Assembly: GCA_031411995.1 (NCBI GenBank)
Contig: JANOCD010000102.1
Span: forward strand, 1-64,000
From: Rudanella sp031411995
GTDB lineage: Bacteria > Bacteroidota > Bacteroidia > Cytophagales > Spirosomataceae
Length of the DNA: 64,000 nt
Direction: 5' to 3'
Part shown: positions 16,364 through 26,200 of the stretch, one piece after another
Layout: each line of letters starts with the position of its first letter
How positions within the stretch are numbered: position 1 is the first letter of the stretch
The notes under the pieces: generated by a model
What the model was told of the DNA's origin: nothing
Databases searched by the model: none
What the model saw: only the letters and a program-made list of their open reading frames with translations
Program-made: the position numbers and the translations under genes

Positions 16364-17182
16364 ATGAACAGCAATACGCATCCTACATTAGACGACATCG
16401 TTTTTGAGAACCGCAACCGGGCCTATGGTGCCTATATGTTGCGCAAACTGTATGAACCGACCCTAACCCGCGCTGCCGGGATTGGTGTCGGTTTGTTTTT
16501 GCTGGCTGTTTCGGCACCCACGCTCTACGCCCGACTGATTGACCACACTGCACAGGATGAAATAATGGTAGAAGCGCATCCTGACGTGTTTAAGATAGAG
16601 CCGTTACCAGAAAAGCAAATCGAAATTCCACCCGCCGAGAAACTACCCACCGTGAGCACCGTTCGCAGCCTACCGCCCGAAGTGCTGCCGGATGAGGAAG
16701 TGGAAGCCCCGGCCCTGCCCCCAACGGTTGATGAGTTGGCCAATGCCAACCCCGACGAGAAAACCCAGGAAGGCACCGGCGAAGAAACCGAAATCATTGC
16801 CCCACCCGAAGAATCAGCCGCCCCCACAAAAACTGAAACGGTGGTTGAGGTGGCTCCCCGCGAGGAAGCCCCGTTCATTGTGGTGGAGCAACAGCCTGAA
16901 TTCCCCGGTGGCCTAGCTGCTCTGGGTGGTTTTGTTCAGAAAAACCTGAAATACCCACAACAAGCCATCCAAGCCAGCATGAGCGGTAGAGTGTATGTGA
17001 GTTTTGTGGTCAACACCGACGGTAGCCTGACCGATGTTCAGGTAGTGAAAGGCATCGGGTTTGGCTGCGACGAAGAAGCTATGCGCGTGATTCGGGCAAT
17101 GCCCCGCTGGAAACCCGGCAAACAGGCGGGCCGGGCGGTGCGGGTTCGGTTCAACCTGCCGGTGGCGTTCACGCTGGAATAG
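16364..17182 (+). CDS. Energy transducer TonB
   Basis: 272 residues from ATG 16364; a TTG at 16358 would add two residues. The N-terminus has the Bacteroidota TonB signature (DDIVFENRNRAYGAYMLRK), then one transmembrane helix at about 37-55. An acidic, Pro/Glu-rich periplasmic spacer runs at about 70-175. A TonB_C domain follows, with FPGGLAALGGFVQKNLKYP, VYVSFVVNTDGSL and AMRVIRAMPRWKPGKQ. It would couple the proton-motive force, with ExbB/ExbD partners not seen here, to TonB-dependent outer-membrane transporters. No receptor gene is in the window, so it may serve distant transporters. Confidence 0.93.
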   Translation: MNSNTHPTLDDIVFENRNRAYGAYMLRKLYEPTLTRAAGIGVGLFLLAVSAPTLYARLIDHTAQDEIMVEAHPDVFKIEPLPEKQIEIPPAEKLPTVSTVRSLPPEVLPDEEVEAPALPPTVDELANANPDEKTQEGTGEETEIIAPPEESAAPTKTETVVEVAPREEAPFIVVEQQPEFPGGLAALGGFVQKNLKYPQQAIQASMSGRVYVSFVVNTDGSLTDVQVVKGIGFGCDEEAMRVIRAMPRWKPGKQAGRAVRVRFNLPVAFTLE

Positions 17183-17224
17183 AACTCGGGGTTTAGGTTG
17201 GCTATTATTTACAACCCACCCCCA

Positions 17225-18889
17225 TTATTCTTCCCAAATCACTTCGTCCGGGTGCTCATACCAGTCGTCTACCTGCTTGGCAAAAGCTTTCTCGATCTCT
17301 TTGCGCCTAATCTTGAGCGTAGGAGTCATGCGGCTATTCTCAACGGTCCACGGTTCCTGCATCACCACCACGCGATGAACCCGCTCGTAGGGTTTCAGCA
17401 CCAAGTTGACGGCATGGAGCGTGAGCCGCAAACTTTCGGAAACGATGGACCGTGCTTCGGCGCGGGCCGACTCCGACAAAACCACCAGCGCAATGGGTTG
17501 CGGAATACCTTGCCCTACCACGCAAATCTGCTCAATAAACAGATTATCAGCGAATCCCATTTCGATTTGAGCGGGTGCCACATATTCACCCTTGCTGGTT
17601 TTATACATCTCTTTCACCCGTCCGGTTATCTTCAGGTAGCCGTAGGCATCCAGTTCGCCCACGTCGCCGGTGTGAAGCCACCCGTCGGCATCAATAGCCT
17701 CGGCGGTCATGGCAGGTTCCTGGTAATAGCCAAGCATGTTGTGGGGCGATTTCACACAGATCTCGCCCGTGTCCGGGTCAATTTTCAGGCTCGTACTCTC
17801 GATCACTTTGCCCACCGTACCGTCTTTGATCAGTTCACGGGGCATCATCGAAATAATACCGGTCGTTTCGGTCATACCGTAAATCTCCTGTAGGTGAATA
17901 CCCAGCCGCCTGAACCACTGCGTCAGGCTAATGGGCATAGGGGCAGCTCCCACGGCAATATACTGTACCTCGTTCAGGCCCAGCCCCTCCCGAATTTTCT
18001 TTTTAACGATACCACTCACAATCGGGATTCGTAGGAGTAGATCGAGCCTTTTTTGGGGCATTTTTGCCAGGATACCCTGCTGAAACTTAACCCAAATGCG
18101 CGGTACCGAACCGAAATGAGTGGGGCGGGCCTCGGCCAGATTTCTCGCGAACGTGTCCAGATTTTCCGTGAAATGAATGGTGGCTCCCACGGCCAACCCT
18201 AAATTTTCGAGAATACCCCGCTCGGCACCGTGGCACAACGGCAGGTACGACAACAGGCGGGCATTCGGAATATCGGTTCGCAAGATGGCTTTGGCAGCCT
18301 GAAGCAAGTTTGCAAAGTTGCCAAATGTCAGCCGCACGCCTTTAGGGTTACCCGTTGTGCCGGAGGTGTAAATAATCGTCATCAAATCGTTGAGCGACGG
18401 CATGGGATTAGCCACGAGCGGTGGCTGACTGGCCATAATGTCGTTCCACTGCGTGTGGGTTGGGTCGGGGTTGTAGGTTGGAAACGATATACAGGGCAGG
18501 TCGGTTGGCACCCCGGGTTTCATGGCGGGCCAGTTGTCCACCTTTCCAACAATTAGCACCTTGCAGTCACTATGAACCAATATGGGTTTGAGTTGATCGG
18601 CAATGAGCGTTGGGTAAAACGGCACCGATACGTGACCCGACAGCATGATGGCGATATCGCTGATGAGCCACTCCGCACAGTTTTTAGACACCAACCCGAT
18701 ATGACTTCCGGGCGGCAACCCAAGCGACTGTAGATAGGTTGCCAGTTTGCGGGCTTGTTGTCCGGCTTCGCGCCAGGTAAAATCGGTCCAGGTGTTGCCG
18801 AATGGTTGACGAAGAAAGAGGTTATCGGGCGTTGTTTTCTCCCAATAATAAAAATACTCGACGAGCGTGGTAGCAGGGGTTGTGGTCAT
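17225..18889 (-). CDS. Long-chain acyl-CoA synthetase / AMP-dependent ligase
   Basis: 554 residues, with the P-loop-like AMP-binding motif TIIYTSGTTGNPKGVRLT near residue 173-190, the MTETTGIISMMP block near 340, and the hinge motif GWLHTGDVGELDAYGYLKITGR near 396-417 followed by KTSKGEYVAP. This is the FAA1/FadD15 type of adenylate-forming enzyme, which activates fatty acids to acyl-CoA through an acyl-AMP. It starts at ATG 18889 and converges with the TonB gene, 42 bases apart. No transmembrane segment is visible. The chain-length preference cannot be read from the sequence. Confidence 0.92.
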   Translation of the reverse strand: MTTTPATTLVEYFYYWEKTTPDNLFLRQPFGNTWTDFTWREAGQQARKLATYLQSLGLPPGSHIGLVSKNCAEWLISDIAIMLSGHVSVPFYPTLIADQLKPILVHSDCKVLIVGKVDNWPAMKPGVPTDLPCISFPTYNPDPTHTQWNDIMASQPPLVANPMPSLNDLMTIIYTSGTTGNPKGVRLTFGNFANLLQAAKAILRTDIPNARLLSYLPLCHGAERGILENLGLAVGATIHFTENLDTFARNLAEARPTHFGSVPRIWVKFQQGILAKMPQKRLDLLLRIPIVSGIVKKKIREGLGLNEVQYIAVGAAPMPISLTQWFRRLGIHLQEIYGMTETTGIISMMPRELIKDGTVGKVIESTSLKIDPDTGEICVKSPHNMLGYYQEPAMTAEAIDADGWLHTGDVGELDAYGYLKITGRVKEMYKTSKGEYVAPAQIEMGFADNLFIEQICVVGQGIPQPIALVVLSESARAEARSIVSESLRLTLHAVNLVLKPYERVHRVVVMQEPWTVENSRMTPTLKIRRKEIEKAFAKQVDDWYEHPDEVIWEE

Positions 18890-19044
18890 GTGGATTTTCG
18901 TGGAAGTTGATAGTCACGAAGTTATAAAAAAAATCGTGATTTCATAGGGCACTTTTGGCTGGACCTGCGTTGCCCATCTGGGCCGTGAGTAACAGATTTT
19001 GGCAGTTGTCTTCTGGAGCAGCGGATACGGATTCGGGAACCCAT
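18890..19044. other. Intergenic region, no gene seen
   Basis: About 150 bases between the acyl-CoA synthetase start and the next hairpin. It should contain the synthetase promoter on the minus strand; I see no convincing motif and no coding remnant. Confidence 0.5.
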
Positions 19045-19078
19045 AAAAAACGCCTGGCCAATTGGCCGGGCGTTTCTG
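19045..19078 (-). terminator. Rho-independent terminator after a T9SS gene remnant
   Basis: A near-perfect stem AAACGCC(T)GGCCAA / TTGGCC(G)GGCGTTT lies at 19048-19074, followed on the minus strand by a T run (six T). It lies about 30 bases past the stop of the T9SS remnant. Confidence 0.8.
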
Positions 19079-19104
19079 GTTCAGGAGTATAGGACGCGCT
19101 CTCT

Positions 19105-19260
19105 TTACTGACGAACCACTTTCACGGTCTTACTCTGAGCGGGCGTGCTAACCCGCAATAAATACAGCCCCGCCGAACGGCTCGACACAAGCCGCTGACG
19201 CTCAATCGCGCCCGCCTGCTGTTGGTGCAAGTGATGGTTGTCGAAGGGCTGGCCGGTTGT
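19105..19260 (-). pseudogene. Orphan type A T9SS sorting-domain remnant
   Basis: On the minus strand a 51-codon frame without a start codon reads ...SAGLYLLRVSTPAQSKTVKVVRQ and then TAA at 19107-19105. This is the typical last part of a type A T9SS C-terminal domain and closely resembles the ends of the exported proteins at 59374-61449 and 61537-63609. An in-frame TGA at 19263-19261 closes it upstream. The rest of the secreted protein is missing, and the DUF5602-like gene starts to its right. It is most likely the 3' end of a deleted T9SS-exported gene, still with its own terminator. Confidence 0.75.
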
Positions 19261-19307
19261 TCAGGAGCGTAGAACAGTTGTTTCATCGGAATGAATTGAG
19301 CGAAGAC

Positions 19308-20060
19308 TTACCGTTTGATCATGCCATCCATACTTATGTCCTGACTACCATCGGCGTTGGTCGTGACTTTATACCGGGTGGGGTAATAACTGGCCTTGTC
19401 GAATCGGGTGGGCTGTTTAATGGCCTTGTCAAGGGTGGGGTTACCTTTGAGCCAGGCCAGCGTAATCATCTGCTCCCAGAACGTCACCTTGCCATCATAC
19501 GAGCCAAAAACGAATGTCTCCGTAAAAGGTGCTCCTTTAAACTCCGGGCTGGTTAGGTCCGACCAATGCGCTCCCATGCCTGGCACCCCGCCCGGCCCTT
19601 TCGCAAAATCGGAGTGAATAGACCCGGCAACGGGCAGGTTATCGAATTTGGCTGCCGTTGCGGGCATATAGGGCGGAATGGCCATTGTTTCGGCCATCGG
19701 CTGGATGTAGAAATGGAAATCGAAGTGGGGCACGTTGTAAATACCATCGGGTTCGTGGCCCATTGGGTTCCAGTTAATCATAATGTGCTGGTAGGGCGTT
19801 TTGGTGGTGGCTTCGTCGGGCAGCGCGAGCATATAGTCGGTGCCGGGCATGGCAGCGGGCAGGTTGTCGAGGGAGCCTTTGCTCATGTTGAAACCGATAC
19901 CTGTTGGGTTTCCCTGTGCGTCGAGCGAGATCCACGATTTTGCGCTGCCGTTACCCATCGTGACAGAGGGGCCGAAGATCCGGTTGGGTTGGGTGGCGGA
20001 ATGATCGCTGCAACCTGCAAACAGTAGCATGGAGGCTACGCAATAGAATAGTGTTTTCAT
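19308..20060 (-). CDS. Putative lipoprotein, DUF5602 / TTHB210-like
   Basis: 250 residues with a lipoprotein signal: a hydrophobic stretch then LLFAGC, with Cys17 as the likely lipidation site. The mature part has the blocks MINWNPMGHEPDGIY and VPHFDFHFYIQP, with a His-rich HFDFHFY motif, and ends PTRYKVTTNADGSQDISMDG. These resemble DUF5602 (TTHB210-like) proteins of Bacteroidota, whose function is unknown; the His cluster could bind metal. It ends very close to a T9SS remnant and has a direct-repeat region upstream. The family assignment is from memory and only moderately sure. Confidence 0.72.
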   Translation of the reverse strand: MKTLFYCVASMLLFAGCSDHSATQPNRIFGPSVTMGNGSAKSWISLDAQGNPTGIGFNMSKGSLDNLPAAMPGTDYMLALPDEATTKTPYQHIMINWNPMGHEPDGIYNVPHFDFHFYIQPMAETMAIPPYMPATAAKFDNLPVAGSIHSDFAKGPGGVPGMGAHWSDLTSPEFKGAPFTETFVFGSYDGKVTFWEQMITLAWLKGNPTLDKAIKQPTRFDKASYYPTRYKVTTNADGSQDISMDGMIKR

Positions 20061-20168
20061 TGGTATTAGAATGGAAAGAGGTAAATGGTTAAAAAAGAGA
20101 AAAGTTGGAAAACATATGTCCGCTTCTTCACCTGCAAAGGTGTGCTGTTCACCAGCCCGGCGTTAGCG

Positions 20169-20199
20169 CATTTTGGACGTTCTTTTCCTCATTTCGGAC
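20169..20199. promoter_or_regulatory. Candidate operator: direct repeat with 21-bp period
   Basis: CATTTTGGAC at 20169-20178 recurs as CATTTCGGAC at 20190-20199, 21 bp apart (two helix turns). It lies 109-139 bases upstream of the lipoprotein start (20060, minus strand). AraC-type regulators typically use direct repeats of this spacing. Function is inferred. Confidence 0.4.
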
Positions 20200-20212
20200 A
20201 TTTTGACCCGCA

Positions 20213-20248
20213 GAACAAAAAAAGCCCCATTTCGGAGCTTTTTTTTGC
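20213..20248 (-). terminator. Terminator of the giant surface-protein gene
   Basis: A hairpin with A-run/T-run flanks and an imperfect GC core (AGCCCC / CGGAGCT) at about 20222-20240 lies 40 bases past the stop at 20288. On the minus strand it ends in seven T. Confidence 0.75.
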
Positions 20249-20287
20249 GGTCGTTTAAGCACGCTTGCTGTTTGTTAGCCGGGCGTG

Positions 20288-23200
20288 TCAGGGTTGCATC
20301 ACAACCGTTCCTTCCACCGCTCGCTTGCAGCCATTGACATCCGTCACCGTCAGGCGGAACGGCCCATTCCGGTTGATGGGGAAAATCCCGGTCCCGTTGC
20401 TGTCCACCTGCCGGATTTCAAAGCCATTCACCCGGTCAATCACAATCAACCGCTCGAACAACACGCCCCCCAGCACCTGGAAGTTGACCCACGTCAACGG
20501 AGCAGGAAGGGTGATAGTGGCTCCCTGAACCGTGGCGTTGTTGGGCACCAGCAGCGAGACTGTGGGTAAGGGGTTCACGGTCAGTACAAAAGCCGTAGAG
20601 GTGGCCGAACCGCAGCCGCTCGTCACAACCAGTACATAGCTGCCTGCCTGACCCGCCTGCGCCCCCGCCAGCGAGAGCGTAGCCGAACTTTGGCCGCTCA
20701 CCAACTGGCCATTGCGATACCACTGATAGCCCGTCACGGTTCCGCTCACGACAGCGGCCACCCGCACACTACCATTCTCGCAGACCGTAGAAGCCGAAGA
20801 AGGCAGGGCAGGCGTGGACGTGGCCCCGGTCAAACTCCCCGTGACGGTAATGCTGGTGGTGCTAAAACAGCCCGTGGCCGTGTTGGTGACGGTAAGCGAA
20901 TACGGCCCGGCCTGATTGACGACGGCCTGATTACCACTTTGAGAGACAATGCCAAGAGTGGATGCTCCTGTGCCGCTAAAGGCATAATTATTCCCGCCCG
21001 ATCCGGTCAGTGTCACGGTGGAGTTGCCGCAGGAGAGCGAGCCACTGGCGACGATGCCCGGTGTGGGCGCGCCCGCACTTTGGCTGATGACAACTGAAGT
21101 GGTACTGGTGCAGCCGTTGCTTCCAGTTGCTGTGACCGAGTAAGTGCCGGACGCGCTGAGGGGCAGAGTAGCCCCTGTGGTGCCATCCGTCCAGCGGTAG
21201 CTCGTTCCTGTGCCAGCAGCCGTGAGTGTCAGACTGGTAACTGAACACGTGAGCGTGCCACTGCCGGGCGTAACGGTCAGCGTCGGCGCGGTGGTATTAC
21301 TGCTCACGGTGGTGGTGGCTGAAGTTGTGCAACCGTTGCTGCCTGTAACTGCTACCGTGTAGGTGCCGGGCGTGTTGATGGTGCGGGTGGCTCCACTGCC
21401 CGTGAGCGTACCCGGCCCGCTGAAGGCATAACTCAGGCCCGTTCCGGTGGCAGAGGCCGTTAGAGTCAGGCTCGTAACGGCGCAGGTGAGCGTGTTGGAA
21501 TTACTGGCCGACAGGCTGGCACTGCCGAGAGCGGCTGTATCGCTCTGTACCGTGGTCATTGCCAGAGCCGTGCAGCCATTACCCCCCGTAACCACAACCG
21601 AGAAGGTGTTGGCCTGATTGACCGTAGCCGAGCTACCCGATGATGCCACGATCCCAGTTCCGGTGAAGGCATACGTCCCTCCCCCCGAAGCGGTGAGGGT
21701 GACGGCTATGACCGCGCAGGTGAGCGTGCCGCCGAGGGTAGCCGTGAGGGTAGCTGTGACGGCAGCCCCGACCGTAGCCGTACCGCTCGCTGTTGTTGAA
21801 CACGTACCCACCGTGCAGGTGGCTGTGTAGGTCCCGCTCACGCTGGTCGAGTAGGTATTTCCTATGAGGCCACCTGGCCAGTTGACGGTGCCGCCCGAGC
21901 AGCCGTTGGCGGTGAGCGTAACCGACCCGGTCGGCGTTCCGGCGCCCGCGCAAACCGATGCCGATGTCGTGACCCCGAAGCCCGTCAGAGCAGTGTTACT
22001 TTCGACTACAACCGTGTTGCTGACCACCGTACAGCCGTTGGCACCGGTCGCTGTAACGGCGTATGTCCCCGTCGCGTTGACCAGCAGCGTCATGCTTGTG
22101 GCCCCCGTACTCCAGCGCAGAGCGGTTTCAGAAGAGGTGGCCGTGAGTGTCAGGCTGGGCAGAGCGCAAGTGAGCGTGGCCGAGATAGGTGCGATGCTCA
22201 CAGTGGGTGTATTCACGTCGCTCTGCACCAACACGGTCGCGCTGCTCACACAACCCTCACCCGATAAGGCCGTTACGCCATACAGGCCCGACGCGCTGAC
22301 TACCGCTGTGTTCCCCGCCGAACCGCCCTGTTGCGTGGCCCCGTTGCCGAAGGTATAACTGGTCTGGCCTGACGTGGCTGTGAGGGTAAGGCTCGTCTGA
22401 GTGCAGGAAAGTATTCCGCTGGTGCTCAGACCGACGGGTTGGATTACGGTTAGTAGACGCCCAAAGCCAACGTCAGTCCCGCAGCCATTGGTGTAGGTGA
22501 CCCGATAGCGGTTTCCGTTGTCGGTTAGGCTGGCCACAAACGTGAGCGTGGGCGACGTAACGCCTGAAAGAGTCTGGTAGCTGTTGCCGCCATCGGTGCT
22601 GACTCGCCACTGTGCCGTAGGTGTGGGATAACCTGTAGCCGAGCTGGTAAAGGAAACCACAGACCCGGCACAAACGGTCTGCGCTATGGGCTGCAAAACG
22701 GTTGGAAATTGATTCAGTGTGATAGAAGCGACGGCCGTGTTGCGGCAGCCGTTGGCATCCTGGGCCACAACCGTGAACGTATTGGGCCCACCGGGTACAT
22801 TGTTGGCCGTAGCGGTGTTGGCCGTGCCCGCGCTAATCAGCCCACCCGGTCCGGTGAAGGTGTAGCTACTCAGGCCGGCGATTGCCGTGAGGGGCAGGGT
22901 GGTTCCGCAGACAAAACCTTCGAGGGTACTTAGTGAAAGTGCAGGAATCGCTGTACTGTTATTGATTGTCGTGCTGGTAGTGCTGATGCAGCCGCTAGCG
23001 TTCATGGCTGTGACGGAGTACGTCCCCGCCTGATTGACTACGGCCGTCGCACTGTTCCCGCTCTGGCTCAGTCCCGGCCCCGCAAAGGTGTACGCCGTTC
23101 CACCTGTTGCCGTAAGTGTCAGGCTGGTTTGGGAGCAGGTCAGCGTATTGGATGGCCCGGCGGTAAGCGTAGTGGTAAACGAACCCGGCGAACCCTGAAA

Positions 23201-26200
23201 CTCCACCGCCCCCATATCGACCGTGCCGCCAAAGACGCGGATGTTACCCACTAAATCGGTCGCGATGCCCGTCAGACCTGTTGCCGAGTTGTTGCCCGCG
23301 TTGATAGCAGGGGTACAGGCGTTCAGAGCCACGGAAGTGGTGCTGGCGAAAGGCGAGACCGTAGTTGTGAGGTTGCCGGGGCCGCTGATAACGCCTGCAG
23401 CAGTGATCGAAGAAGGGTCAAAGAGACTATAGCTGGCCACCAGACTGCCGCTGGCTACTGAGAAGGAGTTCACGCCATTATTCCACACGATGCTGTTGGT
23501 CAGCGTCAGCGAGTAGTTGGTTCCCGTTATTCCGATAGTTCCCCCTGCTGTAGCTGAATTGCTTTGCAGGGTGCAGTTGGTCAATACCGGTCTTCCTGAG
23601 TCGCTGTGTAGTCCCCCACCAGAGGCTGCCGAGTTATTCTGTAGCACACAATTGGTCAGGATAAGGCCCACCCCCAGATAGCTGGACATTCCCCCGCCAT
23701 CGGAGGTGGCCCGATTGTTTTGCAGGACACAATTGATCAGAACCGGATTGCCGATGTAATTCATAATACCGCCCCCATAAACCGCTGTGTTACTTTCCAG
23801 GGTGCAATTGGCCAGCACGGGACTGATACTTTGATACAGAAAAATTCCTCCTCCAAGATTGGCAAAACTGAGATTATTGTCGGCGTTGCCACCCGTAATG
23901 ACCACTCCGTCTAGGCGGGCGGTGCTGTTCAGACTACTGCCCACCACCACATGATAGCTATTGTTGGTATTGGTGTTGTCATTGTCGATGTTGCCGGAGA
24001 AGGTCGTGCTGGAGGGTTGCGATGCCCCGCCGGAAGGCATCGTGAGTGTCCGTCCGGTGGGGCCGGTCAGGGTGGTTTCCGTTCCGGCAAAGCCACCGTA
24101 GATGGCTACGTTATTCTGCATCTGGAAGGCCGCATTGCGGCTTCCCGCCCCGGTGTAGGAGGTGGGTTTATAGAGACCAGCGGCTATCCAGACCTGCCCG
24201 CTACAGGCCGTAGCGGAGTTGATGGCGGTCTGTAGCATGGTGCCAGGGTAGGCGTTGGCCCAGGACGAACCATTTTGCAGGCCGCCACCCTCTACCGTAA
24301 CATGCACGACGGAATAACAGACGGGCGCAATGACCCAATAATTGGTTAACGTTTCGACGCGGGTACACCCTGCGGGTGTTGTCAAGGTGAGGGAGTACAG
24401 GGCATTGCCGATGACCGTGGGGGTATTGATGATGGTGGCAGTGGTGGCTCCTGTTGACCAGCGGAAACTATTGCCCGGACTCACGGCGGTTATAGTCAGT
24501 GTATTGCCCTGTGTGATGGTAAAGGAGGGGCCGCTCGTATAGAACGCCGAAGGTAGTGGATTTACGGTAAGGTTAACCGTAGCCGTTTGGCTGAATCCGT
24601 TATCACTCGCAATCAACGTTACGGTTTGCGGGTTCGAGCCGGAAACCGTAATCGTCTCGCTGAAAGCGGTACTGCTGATAGTGTTGTTGGTTGCCTGAGC
24701 CGTGCTGATCAGCGTGTAGGCATAACTACCCGTTACGTTGCCGACCGTTGCCGTAAAGGTGACAATATTGCCTGAACAAACGGTGGTGGCCGAAGCCGCA
24801 AAGCCCGTGAGGGTGGGGTTGCCGCTGAGAACTGTCAGCGAATACGTACTGCTCACCCCCGAACAACTGTTCTGATCAGTAGACCATACCGTAACCGTGA
24901 ACGTGCCGGTTTGACTGGGCGTACCACTCAACACCCCATCGGCCCCCAGCGTGAGGCCGGTGGGCAAGGTGCCGCTGACGAGGGAAAACGTGTACGGAGC
25001 CACGCCCCCGGTGGCCGTGAAAGTCTGGCTGAAGACCGCGCTCAGAATGGCCGTGTTGACCGAAGGCCGGGTGACAGTAACCGTCGCTGTGCCGCTGCTG
25101 ACGCTCACGCTCGTTACACTCGTGCAGCCGCTGGCATTCATCGCCGTAACCGAATACGTACCCGATTGGTTGACCACCGCCGTTCCTGCCATGCCATCGG
25201 AACTGACCAAACCCGTTCCGGCAAACGTGTAGGAAGTGCCGCCCGAAGCTGTGAGTGTCAGGCTCGTAGTGGCGCAGGTAAGGGTGCTGGATGGCCCGGC
25301 TGTGAGCGTTGGTGTGGGTAACGCATTCACCGTGGCCGTAGCCGTGGCCGAATTTATACAACCATTCGACTGTGCTCTGCCTATGATCGTAAAACTATAC
25401 GTACCCGCAGCCAGTCCACTCACTGTCGTACCCGTTTGTAATGTGGTAAACGTTGTGGTTCCGCTCGGCGTTACATAGGTGGAGTTGATAAGCCCGCTGA
25501 CGGTCGTTAGCGTAACGCTCTGCCCCACACAAACGTCGGTAGCGGCCAGGCTCACGATTGGTGGTGTGGTGTCACTGGGAATGGTTTTGGAAGCTACATT
25601 GGTGCAGCCATTGGCCCCCGTCACCGTTACCGAATAGGTGTTGGCTATGTTTACATTGCGAGTAGCCGTAGTCTGCCCGTTCGACCAGAGGTAGGTGCCG
25701 CCCCCAGATGCCCTCAGGGTGATGACGGTAGTGTTGCAATCCAATACATTCACAACCGAAGACACACTGGCTGGTGGGGCCGTTGTGTTCTGAGAAATGG
25801 TGGTCGTGTTCGTCATCGAACAGCCGTTGGCATCCGTTACCGTCACCGAATAGGTTCCCGACGCATTGATACTAGCCGAACCGCTGGTGCTTTGGCTCAC
25901 AATGCCTGGCCCGGCAAAGGTGTAACTCGTGCCACCTGTTGCCGTGAGCGTCAGGCTAGTTTGGGCGCAGGTGAGCGTACCGGATGGTGGTCCGGCATCC
26001 CGGCTGGACGTGAGGGTAGCCGCGGGTAACACGTTTACTGTGAGCAATGTGGTAGCTGTGGTCGAAGCTCCGTTCTCGCTCACTGTCAGCGTGTAGGTTT
26101 GTAAACCGGAGCCGCTGACGGTGAGCGTCTGACTGAAGGTGGCTGTATTGGCTGTGCCACTCAGGGGGCCGCTGTCGTTGGTCAGGGTAAAATCATACGC

